Assembly (NCBI GenBank): GCA_938050045.1
Contig: CALLJS010000010.1
Coordinates: 310,001 to 374,000 of the forward strand
Direction: 5' to 3'
Length of the DNA: 64,000 nucleotides
Source of the DNA: an uncultured Sphingomonadaceae bacterium
GTDB taxonomy: Bacteria > Pseudomonadota > Alphaproteobacteria > Sphingomonadales > Sphingomonadaceae
Part shown: positions 49,948-59,806 of the stretch, piece after piece
How positions within the stretch are numbered: the stretch's first letter is position 1
How the letters are laid out: every line of letters starts with the position of its first letter
Notes under the pieces: model-generated
The model's input: the letters and a program-made list of their open reading frames with translations, nothing else
What the model was told of the DNA's origin: nothing
The model's database searches: none
Made by a program: the position numbers and the translations under genes

Positions 49948-51177
49948 ATGACAAATTTTTCATCACCCTTATTAAAAACGCTGCATGATCGCGGTTATAT
50001 TCATCAAATTACCGATGAAACTGGTTTAGATACTCTGGCTCAAAAAGAGATTATTCCTGGCTATATAGGGTTTGATGCGACCGCTTCTTCGCTGCATGTT
50101 GGCAGTTTGGTGCAAATCATGATGCTGCGCCGTTTGCAACAATGTGGCCATAAACCCATTGTCATCATGGGCGGAGGCACCACTAAAATAGGCGATCCAA
50201 CGGGCCGTGATGAGAGCCGCAAAATGCTAAGCGATGCTGAAATTGATGCAAATATTGCTTCTATTCGAAAAATATTCGAAAAATTCTTGAGTTTCGGAGA
50301 TGGTTCGACCGATGCGGTTATTATCAATAATGATGATTGGTTGGGTGACATTAATTATCTTAAATTCTTGCGTGATGTTGGCCCACATTTCACCATCAAC
50401 AGAATGCTCACTTTCGACAGCGTAAGGCTGCGTTTAGAACGCGAACAGCCGATGACCTTCCTCGAATTTAATTATATGATAATGCAGGCGTATGATTTTC
50501 TTGAACTCTCACGCCTGCATAAATGTAAATTGCAAATGGGCGGATCGGATCAATGGGGCAATATCGTTAATGGGATTGAGCTTGGTAGGCGCGTTAATGG
50601 CACATCACTCTATGGTCTAACCACTCCGCTCATCACACTAGCGGATGGCGGTAAGATGGGTAAAACGGCATCTGGGGCTGTTTGGCTCAATGAAGATAGT
50701 CTCTCTTCTTATGATTATTGGCAATTCTGGCGCAACACTCAAGATGCAGATGTAGGTAAATTTTTGCGTCTATTCACCGATATTGATTTGGATGAAATAG
50801 CATGTTTAGAACAATTAAAAGGGTCTGAAATAAACCAAGCTAAGATTATTTTGGCCAATGCTGCGACCGAAATGGCGCATAGCAAAGAAGCGGCTTTATC
50901 GGCAGAAAAAACAGCCGCCGATACATTTGAAAAAGGCATGGGCGGCAAGGGTTTGCCGCAATTTAGCGCAGCAGATGACACAATATCATTGTTGGATGCA
51001 ATGTTGGGTTTGGGCTTTATCGCTTCAAAAGGCGAAGGTAAGCGTCTCATAAAAGGCGGCGGGGCGAGGATAAATGACATAACCATCCAAGATGAACTGC
51101 ACATAATCCATCGTTCATCAGATTCAATAAAAATTTCTGCTGGCAAGAAAAAACACGGCTTAGTGTCTTTTAATTAG
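49948..51177 (+). CDS. tyrS: Tyrosyl-tRNA synthetase
   Basis: TyrS charges tRNA-Tyr. The 409-residue protein has the class I HIGH-equivalent FDATASSLHVGSLVQIMML, the tyrosine-binding GGSDQWGNIVNGIEL and the KMSKS loop as LADGGKMGKTASGAVWL. The C-terminal S4 RNA-binding domain is present (GEGKRLIKGGGARINDI). It is followed by the PilZ gene after 82 bp. It is divergent from the DOMON-like gene. Confidence 0.97.
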   Translation: MTNFSSPLLKTLHDRGYIHQITDETGLDTLAQKEIIPGYIGFDATASSLHVGSLVQIMMLRRLQQCGHKPIVIMGGGTTKIGDPTGRDESRKMLSDAEIDANIASIRKIFEKFLSFGDGSTDAVIINNDDWLGDINYLKFLRDVGPHFTINRMLTFDSVRLRLEREQPMTFLEFNYMIMQAYDFLELSRLHKCKLQMGGSDQWGNIVNGIELGRRVNGTSLYGLTTPLITLADGGKMGKTASGAVWLNEDSLSSYDYWQFWRNTQDADVGKFLRLFTDIDLDEIACLEQLKGSEINQAKIILANAATEMAHSKEAALSAEKTAADTFEKGMGGKGLPQFSAADDTISLLDAMLGLGFIASKGEGKRLIKGGGARINDITIQDELHIIHRSSDSIKISAGKKKHGLVSFN

Positions 51178-51259
51178 ATATTTTTGATCCCAAAAAATCT
51201 TTACTATTTTTTTAACGTTTCTGTCCATAACGGATTTTTCTTGGACAGGATTAATTAAT

Positions 51260-51583
51260 ATGCAAGCAAATGACGGCCATAATGCAAGCAATAAACGCCG
51301 GTCAGTAAGACATAGAACCAGTTTTGATTCTATTACTGAGAGCAAAAAACATGGCGATTTACACGTTCATGTTGCCAATATCTCAGCCCATGGTTTCATG
51401 ATTGATAATAATGAAAAATTGGAACGTGGTGATCGTATTACTATCAGGCTTCCAGAAGCTGGCCATTTTGAATCCTTGGTATTGTGGGCCGTCGATAACC
51501 GCGCTGGGCTGCAGTTCGAGCGTGTAATCCGCGCACCAGAACTTTTGGCCTTGCTCGACAAAGTCGCTATTTCGGGTCGATAA
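51260..51583 (+). CDS. PilZ-domain protein (c-di-GMP receptor candidate)
   Basis: This 107-residue protein is a single PilZ domain. The RxxxR motif is in KRRSVRHRTSF and the (D/N)xSxxG motif is NISAHGFMI, the two parts of the c-di-GMP-binding site. So it is likely a functional second-messenger receptor, with output partners unknown. A c-di-GMP phosphodiesterase gene lies at 57.6-59.7 kb. Its stop is 1 bp from the recG stop on the opposite strand. Confidence 0.87.
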   Translation: MQANDGHNASNKRRSVRHRTSFDSITESKKHGDLHVHVANISAHGFMIDNNEKLERGDRITIRLPEAGHFESLVLWAVDNRAGLQFERVIRAPELLALLDKVAISGR

Positions 51584-51584
51584 T

Positions 51585-53678
51585 CTATCCGCTGCGCAAA
51601 GTAGCCACACCCGCATCGCGCTCAAATAGATATAATAATATACGCGCCGCCTCACCGCGCGTACCAGAGAGACCACCATCTCGTTGTAGCAATAATTTTG
51701 CATCATCAGCGGCGGTGGAGAGCCATGCCCTCACCTGCGTATCGCTTGCCACTTGAAAAGGCGAACTGCCTGATTGACGTGTACCAATCATCTCCCCTGC
51801 ACCGCGCAAATTTAGGTCTTCTTCTGCTATTTCAAAACCATCATTGCTCTTTCGCATCAGACTTAATCTTGCCCGAGCGGTTTCGGATAATATTGTTGAC
51901 CTGATAAGCAAACATACAGATTTTTCGCTACCTCTGCCCACCCGTCCGCGTAATTGATGTAATTGCGCCAGACCAAAACTGTCCGCCGATTCAACAATCA
52001 TTAAACTGGCATTGGGCACATCGACGCCCACTTCGATCACAGTGGTCGCAACCAATAATAATATTTCTTTATTAATAAAGGATTCCATGACTTTATCTTT
52101 GTCTTGGCTTTTCATTCGACCGTGTATAATGCCAATTTTTTTGCCAAAATATTTTTGTAACATTTCGGCTCTAGCTTCTGCGGCGGCTTTACCGCTGCTG
52201 CTTTCTTCTATCAGTGGGCAAACCCAAAATGCTTGTTTCCCAGCGGATAAATGCCGTTCCAAACCGTTGATAATGTCATCCATACGGTTATCGGGCATAA
52301 CCACCGTTTCAATAGCAGTTCGCCCAGGAGGCAGCTCATCTATTTGAGAGACATCCATCTCTCCATAACAAGCTAGCGCCAATGTTCTGGGGATTGGTGT
52401 TGCCGTCATAACCAATAAATGCGGAACACCGCGTCCTTTTTTGGTCAGCATTAAACGCTGACTAACGCCAAATTTATGCTGCTCATCTATAATGGCCATT
52501 GCCAAATTTTTATAGGTTACGGCTTCTTGAAATATAGCATGGGTGCCAATGATAATATCGATTGAGCCATCGGCTAGACCCATCAAAGTAGCTTCGCGTA
52601 GCTTGCCTTTATCGCGGCTCGTTAAAATAGCGACATTAACAGGCAATGGAGCTACTAATTGCTGTATATTTGCAAAATGCTGCCGCGCCAATATCTCGGT
52701 TGGGGCCAAAAATGCACCTTGATAGCCCGATTCTACGCACCTTAATAAGGCCATCAACGCAACAATGGTTTTACCCGACCCCACATCGCCTTGTAACAAG
52801 CGCAGCATGGGTCGGCTTTGCTCCAAATCCCCTTCTATTTCGGCAATAACTCTTTTTTGCGCGCCCGTCATTTCAAAGGGTAATTGTAATAATTTGGTCA
52901 ATCTATCATCACCGCTAATAGGCAGACATTTGCGATTATCCATTTCAGCACGCACCAATTGCATTGTGATTTGATTGGCCAATAATTCATCATAAGCTAG
53001 TCGGTTATGAGCATGCTCATTATACTCGCTATGCATATTCTCAATGGATTCATACCAGCTCTTCCAGTTATTTTTTTTGAGTAAAGATGGCTCAATCCAC
53101 TCCTCTATGTGTGGGCGGACAGCCAGCGCCTCGCTTACCAAAACTCCTAAGCGACCATTGGTAATACCCTCTGATAAGGGATAAATAGGTTCAATGAGAG
53201 GAACATGGCTTGCGATAGTATCAGCAATGGATTGGCTTTGATTAGAATCAGCTTTGATTTCGAATATAGTATCAGGATGAATAATCTGAAGTTCATCACC
53301 ATATTGTTCTAATTTACCCGAAATGATCCGGTGCGATTCCATTGGCAGTTGTTTTTTGGCCCAACCCGCATTTTTACCAAAAAAAATGAGGCTCACCGTA
53401 TCGCCATTTTTATCTTCACCAATAATGCGTAATGGGCTGCGATAATTATGGCCATTACGCATATTTATCACGGTTATCTTTATGATGATATGTTGTCCAA
53501 CATCGCCTATATCAAGGGTTTCACGATAATTACGATGCATAAAACTATTGGGAAAATGATATAGCATATCTTTGACACGATGCAATTTTAGACGCTCTAA
53601 AGGCTTATTCAAACGCGGCCCAACCCCTCTAAGAGATTGCACTTCTGAAAATAGTGGATTGAGAATATCTGGCCGCAT
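51585..53678 (-). CDS. recG: ATP-dependent DNA helicase RecG
   Basis: RecG regresses stalled replication forks and processes recombination intermediates. The 697-residue protein has the N-terminal wedge domain (SLRGVGPRLNKPLERL), motif I LLQGDVGSGKTIVALMALL, Walker B AIIDEQHKFGV, motif III VMTATPIPRTLA, and motif VI LHQLRGRVGRGSEKS. It is divergent from sdhE with 64 bp between start codons; the order recG, sdhE, mfd is conserved in sphingomonads. Confidence 0.96.
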   Translation of the reverse strand: MRPDILNPLFSEVQSLRGVGPRLNKPLERLKLHRVKDMLYHFPNSFMHRNYRETLDIGDVGQHIIIKITVINMRNGHNYRSPLRIIGEDKNGDTVSLIFFGKNAGWAKKQLPMESHRIISGKLEQYGDELQIIHPDTIFEIKADSNQSQSIADTIASHVPLIEPIYPLSEGITNGRLGVLVSEALAVRPHIEEWIEPSLLKKNNWKSWYESIENMHSEYNEHAHNRLAYDELLANQITMQLVRAEMDNRKCLPISGDDRLTKLLQLPFEMTGAQKRVIAEIEGDLEQSRPMLRLLQGDVGSGKTIVALMALLRCVESGYQGAFLAPTEILARQHFANIQQLVAPLPVNVAILTSRDKGKLREATLMGLADGSIDIIIGTHAIFQEAVTYKNLAMAIIDEQHKFGVSQRLMLTKKGRGVPHLLVMTATPIPRTLALACYGEMDVSQIDELPPGRTAIETVVMPDNRMDDIINGLERHLSAGKQAFWVCPLIEESSSGKAAAEARAEMLQKYFGKKIGIIHGRMKSQDKDKVMESFINKEILLLVATTVIEVGVDVPNASLMIVESADSFGLAQLHQLRGRVGRGSEKSVCLLIRSTILSETARARLSLMRKSNDGFEIAEEDLNLRGAGEMIGTRQSGSSPFQVASDTQVRAWLSTAADDAKLLLQRDGGLSGTRGEAARILLYLFERDAGVATLRSG

Positions 53679-53742
53679 GACTATCGCACCTTATAACGGC
53701 TCTGCACACTATTCCAGTGGGCAAAATTACAAAGGATATATT

Positions 53743-54027
53743 ATGGCTGATGAATCGCATCTTCGTAAACTATATTTTCGAGCATGGCATCGTGGTACGC
53801 GCGAGGCGGATGCCATAATTGGCGGTTTCTTTGATAAATATGGAACTTCTTGGAATGAAGAGGATAATGCTTGGTTTGAACGCTTATTAGAGCAGCAAGA
53901 TGTCGATATAATAGGCTGGGCAATGGGTACTATTGAAGTGCCTGAACCATTCCAAGGGCCGATGATGGATGTGATGAAAAAATTAGATTATATCGGCGTT
54001 CCCAAAGGCATAGAGGATATGGATTAA
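53743..54027 (+). CDS. sdhE: Succinate dehydrogenase assembly factor 2 (SdhE)
   Basis: SdhE promotes covalent FAD attachment to SdhA in complex II. From the ATG at 53743 the protein is 94 residues, the family length, with AAAGGA upstream at a 6-7-nt spacing; a longer reading from 53572 runs back across recG and is not credible. The RGTREAD motif that binds SdhA is present within LYFRAWHRGTREADAIIGGF, and the LLEQQDVDIIGW segment is typical. It lies 36 bp before mfd. Confidence 0.93.
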   Translation: MADESHLRKLYFRAWHRGTREADAIIGGFFDKYGTSWNEEDNAWFERLLEQQDVDIIGWAMGTIEVPEPFQGPMMDVMKKLDYIGVPKGIEDMD

Positions 54028-54063
54028 AACCACAGCCTTAATGCTGTTTTTACTAGAGTAAAT

Positions 54064-57000
54064 ATGAAGAACCACATTGAAATCCACACTATATTAAACA
54101 GCAAAAATGCCTTGACCTTATCGGGTGTGGCGGCTGGTTTTACCCCACTGTTGCTGGCCGACATCGCGCGTGCGAGCAAAGGACGAGCTGTTTATATAGC
54201 AGCCGATGAAATGACAATGCGCTCGGTAGCACAGAGCGTTCCATATTTCGCAAAAGAAGTAGAGATATTACAATATCCCGCTTGGGATTGCTTGCCCTAT
54301 GACAGAGCATCGCCATCGCTCAATATTACATCAGAGCGCATGGCCACATTGCAAGCTTTGCAGCTTCCGATAAAAGAAAGCCAATTATTAGTAACAACTA
54401 TTGGGGCTGTCATTCAAAAAAATATATCGCCGTTCAGAGTGCGCCAAACTGGCGAATCCTTAGAACCAGGGCATATTATTTCGCGCGAAAGAATAGCCGC
54501 CTTACTTCAATCTAATGGTTATTACCGCGTAGACACAGTTGCAGAGCCAGGTGAATTTGCTATGCGCGGCAATTTAGTCGATTTATTTCCATCGGGATTA
54601 GAGCATGGCATCAGGCTCGATTTTTTCGGCGACGAACTCGAAAGCATAAGAAAATTTAATACAGAAAATCAGCGTACTACTGGGCGTATGGACAGGCTTG
54701 ACCTCTATCCAGCGGTTGAATCCTGCTTAGATAAAGATGCTATCCGACGTTTTAGAACAGCATATCGCGAACGTCACGGAGCGCATGCAACCAGCGATCC
54801 GCTCTATCAAGCTATATCCGAAGGTCGGCGTTTGGCGGGTATGGATCATTGGCTTCCCTTACTCGAAGATAAAATGGTTCCATTATTCGATCATCTATCG
54901 CGCGATGATATTATCTTACGCGACAAAGCCAGCCATGCAGCAGCGGAGCAACGCTTTGATTCGATAAAAGATTATTACCAAAATCGCGTGCGCGTTGAAA
55001 CCAAAGAGATAGGATCATATCGCCCTTTAGAGCCAGAGCAATTATATCTAAATGCGGATGAATGCGATTCAATCTATGCTGAACGACCCGTACATTTATT
55101 GAGCAATTTTGATGAACCTAAAACCGCAAAAACGCTCTCATTTTCTATTAAATCAGGGCGTGACTTCGCGCCAGAGCGCGCGCAAAAGACAGCGGTTTAT
55201 GGCGCTGTAAATGCCCATATAAAAGCCCTAAAAAAATCCAACAGCAAAACAGTTATCGCCAATTATAGCGATGGGGCGCGCAGCCGCATGCTTAAATTGA
55301 TGAGCGAAGATAGCGATAATGTTTTTGCCCAAGCCGCCAGTTGGCAAGAAGCCCAAGCTATTGCGACAAAAGGTGCAACTGCCATGATTGTTTTGGCCTT
55401 AGACCATGGCTTTGCTGCGCCCGATGTATCGCTGATTACCGAGCAAGATATTTTAGGGGATCGCTTGGTTCGACGCCGTAAAAACCGCAAAAGTGCTGAT
55501 GCATTTTTGGCAGAATTATCGGCGCTAGCCGTAGGCGATTTGGTGGTTCATGTCGATCATGGGATTGGCCGATATGAAGGTTTAAGTTGCATCGAAGTTG
55601 GCACAAGTCCGCATGATTGCGTATCATTAACCTATGCTGGGGGCGATAAATTATTCGTACCCGTTGAAAATATTGATGTTCTAAGCCGTTATGGTGCATC
55701 GGGCGATACAGTCCCGCTCGACAAATTGGGCGGAGAAGCGTGGCAACGCCGTAAATCTAAACTCAAAGAGCGCATCCGAGCTATTGCGCATGAATTGATG
55801 AAAACGGCTGCTTTGCGGGCCTTGCGAAGCGGTCAAGCGATTGATTTAGACGAATCAGCCTATAATGAATTTATCAACCGTTTCCCCTATCAAGAAACCG
55901 AAGACCAAGAACGGGTCATTCAAGAAGTATTGGATGATTTATCCTCGGGTAAACCAATGGATAGATTGGTGTGCGGCGATGTCGGATTTGGTAAAACAGA
56001 GGTTGCTCTTCGCGCAGCATTTGCTGCTGCTTTATCGGGTATGCAAGTGGCGATTATTGCGCCCACTACATTATTGGCACGCCAACATTATAATGGTTTT
56101 GTTGAACGGTTCAGAGATTTACCCTTTAATATTGGTCGATTATCGCGTCTGGTTTCTGCAAAAGAAGCAAGCAAAACACGCGCAGGATTGGCCGATGGTA
56201 CCATTGACATTGTCATAGGCACCCATGCTCTTTTGGCCAAAACAATAGATTTCAAAAGATTGGGCCTCGTTATCGTTGATGAAGAACAACGTTTTGGTGT
56301 TACCCATAAAGAGCGTCTCAAAGCCCTGAAAACCGATGTGCATATGCTCACACTTACCGCGACGCCAATTCCACGAACCTTGCAAATGGCGATGAGCGGC
56401 TTGCGTGAATTATCGGTTATACAAACTCCGCCAGTAGACCGTTTGGCTGTAAGAACTTATGTGATGCCTTGGGATGCTATTGTCATTAAAGAAGCATTAT
56501 TGCGCGAACATTATCGCGGCGGACAGAGTTTCTTTGTCGTACCGCGCATATCCGATTTAACGAGTATCGAAGATTATTTGCGCGAAGAGATTCCCGAAAT
56601 TAAATATATCTCTGCGCATGGGCAAATGGCCCCTGCGGACATTGAAGAGCGTATGAATGCTTTTTATGACAAGAAATATGATATTTTATTATCCACCACT
56701 ATTGTCGAGAGCGGTCTCGACATTCCATCGGCAAATACCATGATTATTCATCGTGCCGATCGATTTGGCCTAGCGCAGCTCTATCAATTAAGAGGGCGCG
56801 TCGGACGATCAAAAACGCGGGCTTATGCCTATTTAACTACGGAAGATGATCGCATATTAACTGAAACAGCAGAAAAACGTCTAAAAGTATTGAGCGATTT
56901 AGATACATTAGGCGGTGGTTTTCAACTAGCCAGCCATGATTTAGACATTAGGGGTGCTGGTAATTTAGTGGGGGATGAACAATCGGGTCATATCAAAGAA

Positions 57001-57549
57001 GTAGGGTTTGAGCTCTATCAGGCCATGCTCGAAGATGCGATCTTAGAAGCGCGCGCACATGACCAAGGTTTAGCCAAAGCAGAAGCAAGCTTCAGTCCGC
57101 AGATTACCATTGATGCGCCGATCTTAATCCCAGAGGATTATGTTCCAGATTTGCCTGTCCGCATGGGATTATACCGCAGGTTAAATACGTTAGAGAATAG
57201 AGAAGAATTGGAATCCTTTGCCGCTGAAATGACCGATCGTTTTGGTGAATTACCCGAACCAACGTCTAATTTATTACGGTTGATCGAGATTAAGCAAAAT
57301 GCTCTCAAAGCATGCGTGACCAAGATTGAAATTGGCCCACGCGGCGCGTTAATCAGCTTTCAAAATGACACACCGCCAGATATAAATGGCCTATTATCCT
57401 ATGTTCAGAAATTAGGACAAATTGCTAAATTGCGCCCTGATAGTAAATTAGTCATATCCCGCGTATGGCGCGATCCGCAAAGCCGTCTTAAGGGCTGCTT
57501 ACAACTCTCTAAGGGATTATTATCGGCCAATCGAAAAGCATTTGTTTAA
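54064..57549 (+). CDS. mfd: Transcription-repair coupling factor Mfd
   Basis: Mfd removes RNA polymerase stalled at DNA lesions and recruits UvrA. The 1161-residue protein has a UvrB-like N-terminal region (PAWDCLPYDRASPS), the polymerase-interacting domain (VGDLVVHVDHGIGRYEGL), a RecG-like translocase with Walker A CGDVGFGKTEVALRAAF, DEEQRFGV, TATPIPRTLQMAM and LYQLRGRVGRSKTRAYAYL, and a C-terminal domain for UvrA inhibition. It is in operon-like spacing with sdhE. Confidence 0.97.
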   Translation: MKNHIEIHTILNSKNALTLSGVAAGFTPLLLADIARASKGRAVYIAADEMTMRSVAQSVPYFAKEVEILQYPAWDCLPYDRASPSLNITSERMATLQALQLPIKESQLLVTTIGAVIQKNISPFRVRQTGESLEPGHIISRERIAALLQSNGYYRVDTVAEPGEFAMRGNLVDLFPSGLEHGIRLDFFGDELESIRKFNTENQRTTGRMDRLDLYPAVESCLDKDAIRRFRTAYRERHGAHATSDPLYQAISEGRRLAGMDHWLPLLEDKMVPLFDHLSRDDIILRDKASHAAAEQRFDSIKDYYQNRVRVETKEIGSYRPLEPEQLYLNADECDSIYAERPVHLLSNFDEPKTAKTLSFSIKSGRDFAPERAQKTAVYGAVNAHIKALKKSNSKTVIANYSDGARSRMLKLMSEDSDNVFAQAASWQEAQAIATKGATAMIVLALDHGFAAPDVSLITEQDILGDRLVRRRKNRKSADAFLAELSALAVGDLVVHVDHGIGRYEGLSCIEVGTSPHDCVSLTYAGGDKLFVPVENIDVLSRYGASGDTVPLDKLGGEAWQRRKSKLKERIRAIAHELMKTAALRALRSGQAIDLDESAYNEFINRFPYQETEDQERVIQEVLDDLSSGKPMDRLVCGDVGFGKTEVALRAAFAAALSGMQVAIIAPTTLLARQHYNGFVERFRDLPFNIGRLSRLVSAKEASKTRAGLADGTIDIVIGTHALLAKTIDFKRLGLVIVDEEQRFGVTHKERLKALKTDVHMLTLTATPIPRTLQMAMSGLRELSVIQTPPVDRLAVRTYVMPWDAIVIKEALLREHYRGGQSFFVVPRISDLTSIEDYLREEIPEIKYISAHGQMAPADIEERMNAFYDKKYDILLSTTIVESGLDIPSANTMIIHRADRFGLAQLYQLRGRVGRSKTRAYAYLTTEDDRILTETAEKRLKVLSDLDTLGGGFQLASHDLDIRGAGNLVGDEQSGHIKEVGFELYQAMLEDAILEARAHDQGLAKAEASFSPQITIDAPILIPEDYVPDLPVRMGLYRRLNTLENREELESFAAEMTDRFGELPEPTSNLLRLIEIKQNALKACVTKIEIGPRGALISFQNDTPPDINGLLSYVQKLGQIAKLRPDSKLVISRVWRDPQSRLKGCLQLSKGLLSANRKAFV

Positions 57550-57590
57550 GCGAAATATTTGGAAAATTATAGAGAAGGATGCGCTTAGCC

Positions 57591-57654
57591 CTGACCGTGC
57601 TTAACTTTGACTGCGTTCAGACCTGACTGTGCTTAACCTTAACTGCGCTCAGTT
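57591..57654 (+). repeat. Imperfect 32-bp direct duplication downstream of mfd
   Basis: 57591-57622 and 57623-57654 are adjacent 32-bp units sharing about 26 positions, each containing GTGCTTAAC and ACTGCG-TCAG. The second unit runs into the last codons and stop of the convergent EAL gene. A fainter third copy (GCGCTTAGCC) precedes them. No T-run hairpin is evident. Confidence 0.7.
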
Positions 57655-59688
57655 ATGGCTGGGTCGGGCAAATTTCTCAAATTGCGCAACAGATAGCGGT
57701 TTAGAGCCATAATAGCCTTGATAAATATCACATTTCTCACGATCCAATAACGTAAGTAAATCCTGCGTTTCTACGCCTTCGGCTATAATCTTAACTTTGA
57801 GCGCACGGCCCAAAGCTATGATAGAGCGCAGCACCATCAAATCTTTATTCGATCTTGTAATATTACCAATTAGAGATTTATCCAATTTCAAATAATCCAA
57901 CGGTAATTCTGATATATATGATAGGCTGCTATACCCTGTACCAAAATCGTCAATGGCTATTTTAATGCCTTTTTTGCGTAATGATAATAGAGATTTACTG
58001 GTCAATTCAAAATTTTCTATCAAATTTTCTTCGGTTAATTCGATGGTTAATTGCCGCGCGTTAAAACCCGTTTTATCGATCGCTGAAATGAAAGAATTGG
58101 TAAAATCGCTATCGCTCATTTGTTGCGGCGTTACATTAATAGACAAACGCAAGTCCGCCATCCTACTGGGCCAATCAGCGCAAATTTTGAGTGCTAAATT
58201 TTGAATATGCTGCGATATAATATCACGATAGTCGCATCTATCGGCCACTGAGAATAATGTATCTGCGCCCAATTTTCCCAAGGTCGGGTGATTCCATCTC
58301 GCTAAAGCTTCAGCCCCAATTATTTTTTCATCCCCAATATTAAACTGCGGCTGCAAAACTACTTCAATTTGATTAGCATCAATAGCTGAACGTAATTCTC
58401 GTTCAATATTTTCATTATATTGCGGGTTGATATTTTGGTCGTCATTGGCAATAGCAATCGTCAAATTAGGATGCTTCATCACCTCTTTCAATGACATATT
58501 TGCGCGGCGCAAGGCGGATATTCCATCTTCACCTTCTTGCACTACACATAGGGCCGCCCTTGCCGATATATGATATTTTTTTCCTTCTATATCAATAGCT
58601 TTTGTCAGTGACTTGATGATAGTACCGGCTTTAATTTTTAGCATATCAATCTTGATATTGCCGTTGAAAGCGACCAAAAACTCTTTGCCCGATATTCGCG
58701 CTACAAAATTATCGATTGTATCTGTATCGGATAGAGCATCGCATATCCGTTCGCCAGCTTGCTGTATGAGCGCATTGCCTTGCGCTCGGCCATAGCGATT
58801 GTTAATCAATTCTAATTGTCTCAAACCAACGGCAATAAGGCCAAGTCCTCCATCAACGCTTTGCCGCCAATTGAGCAAGTGACTTCTGGCAAAGCTGCCG
58901 CTGCGCACACCTGTTAACACATCATGCGAACGCCAAGCTTTTATCTCTGAGACTTCCTCCATATAACCGCGCAAAGATTTACTCTCTAATTCGAGATGAT
59001 GGATGAAATTCCTATCTACTAATTTATGAGAGAAACCACTTTGTTTATCGCCAATGCTCAAACGCCTAAAAGCTGCAATAGCAATACGGCGCTGATATTT
59101 GGACAAATAGTGCAGCATATAGCTTCTTGGGTATATTTTTTTTAAATGGCTTTGCCGCGATGATGACAGGTTTTGATTAATAGCATTTTGGATATAAGAC
59201 CCAGCTACCAATTCATAAGTTTCCAAATCAAAAGTCCAGCTATAATTTATCGTTCGGCTGTGCCGTTCGTCCATTATATGAGAGGATATATTACCCTGCA
59301 ATCTAGCCAGTAAGCTCAAAGCTGTTTCTAAATTGGCATTCCAATACGCATCCGAACCATTGGCTGCGATAATATGGGTGCTCTCAATTTTATTTGTAGC
59401 AGCAATCATTGCGCTGTCATTGACATCAACGACTGACAATAGAGCAAAACCATTGGCCGTTATGAAATTGCTAAGCTCTCGAATCTCTTCATAGGCATCA
59501 CCAGGCATATCGCGCAGATCGATGATAGCGATTGACGCTGCCGCTCCAATAAATCGAGAAAGTAAATTATCGCTGCGCCGTGCCGCTATCACGCTCCAAT
59601 TTAACGATTTAACCTTAGCCGTTAAACCGTCCCTATCTTGAAAAGAGAGCAGAAATACACGTTTATGAGCTTCATCATTATAGACCAT
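57649..59688 (-). CDS. GGDEF-EAL protein, probable c-di-GMP phosphodiesterase
   Basis: The 679-residue protein has an N-terminal region of unknown type (about 1-240), a GGDEF-like domain (about 250-415) and an EAL domain (about 430-670). The GGDEF signature reads SGKEF (333-337) and the upstream DxxxF metal Asp is missing, so cyclase activity is unlikely. The EAL domain keeps its key residues: EALARW (Glu460), NVT, ELTEE, IDDFGTGYSSL, LKLDKS, AEGVET and QGYYGSKPL. It should therefore hydrolyse c-di-GMP, with the GGDEF part possibly sensing GTP. No signal peptide is visible. Confidence 0.9.
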   Translation of the reverse strand: MVYNDEAHKRVFLLSFQDRDGLTAKVKSLNWSVIAARRSDNLLSRFIGAAASIAIIDLRDMPGDAYEEIRELSNFITANGFALLSVVDVNDSAMIAATNKIESTHIIAANGSDAYWNANLETALSLLARLQGNISSHIMDERHSRTINYSWTFDLETYELVAGSYIQNAINQNLSSSRQSHLKKIYPRSYMLHYLSKYQRRIAIAAFRRLSIGDKQSGFSHKLVDRNFIHHLELESKSLRGYMEEVSEIKAWRSHDVLTGVRSGSFARSHLLNWRQSVDGGLGLIAVGLRQLELINNRYGRAQGNALIQQAGERICDALSDTDTIDNFVARISGKEFLVAFNGNIKIDMLKIKAGTIIKSLTKAIDIEGKKYHISARAALCVVQEGEDGISALRRANMSLKEVMKHPNLTIAIANDDQNINPQYNENIERELRSAIDANQIEVVLQPQFNIGDEKIIGAEALARWNHPTLGKLGADTLFSVADRCDYRDIISQHIQNLALKICADWPSRMADLRLSINVTPQQMSDSDFTNSFISAIDKTGFNARQLTIELTEENLIENFELTSKSLLSLRKKGIKIAIDDFGTGYSSLSYISELPLDYLKLDKSLIGNITRSNKDLMVLRSIIALGRALKVKIIAEGVETQDLLTLLDREKCDIYQGYYGSKPLSVAQFEKFARPSHN

Positions 59689-59806
59689 AACCCATACTTA
59701 TCTTATCTTTTTTATAAAGCAATAACTCCATCAATACGGGTCATTATATTAATAAATCAATAGATTTAGATATGGATAACTGCAGTAAATAGGCTATGCA
59801 TATATA

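Noticed and set aside
53572-54027. A 57-residue N-terminal extension of SdhE
   Set aside because: It would run back into recG and lacks homology; the ATG at 53743 has a good ribosome-binding site and gives the family length.
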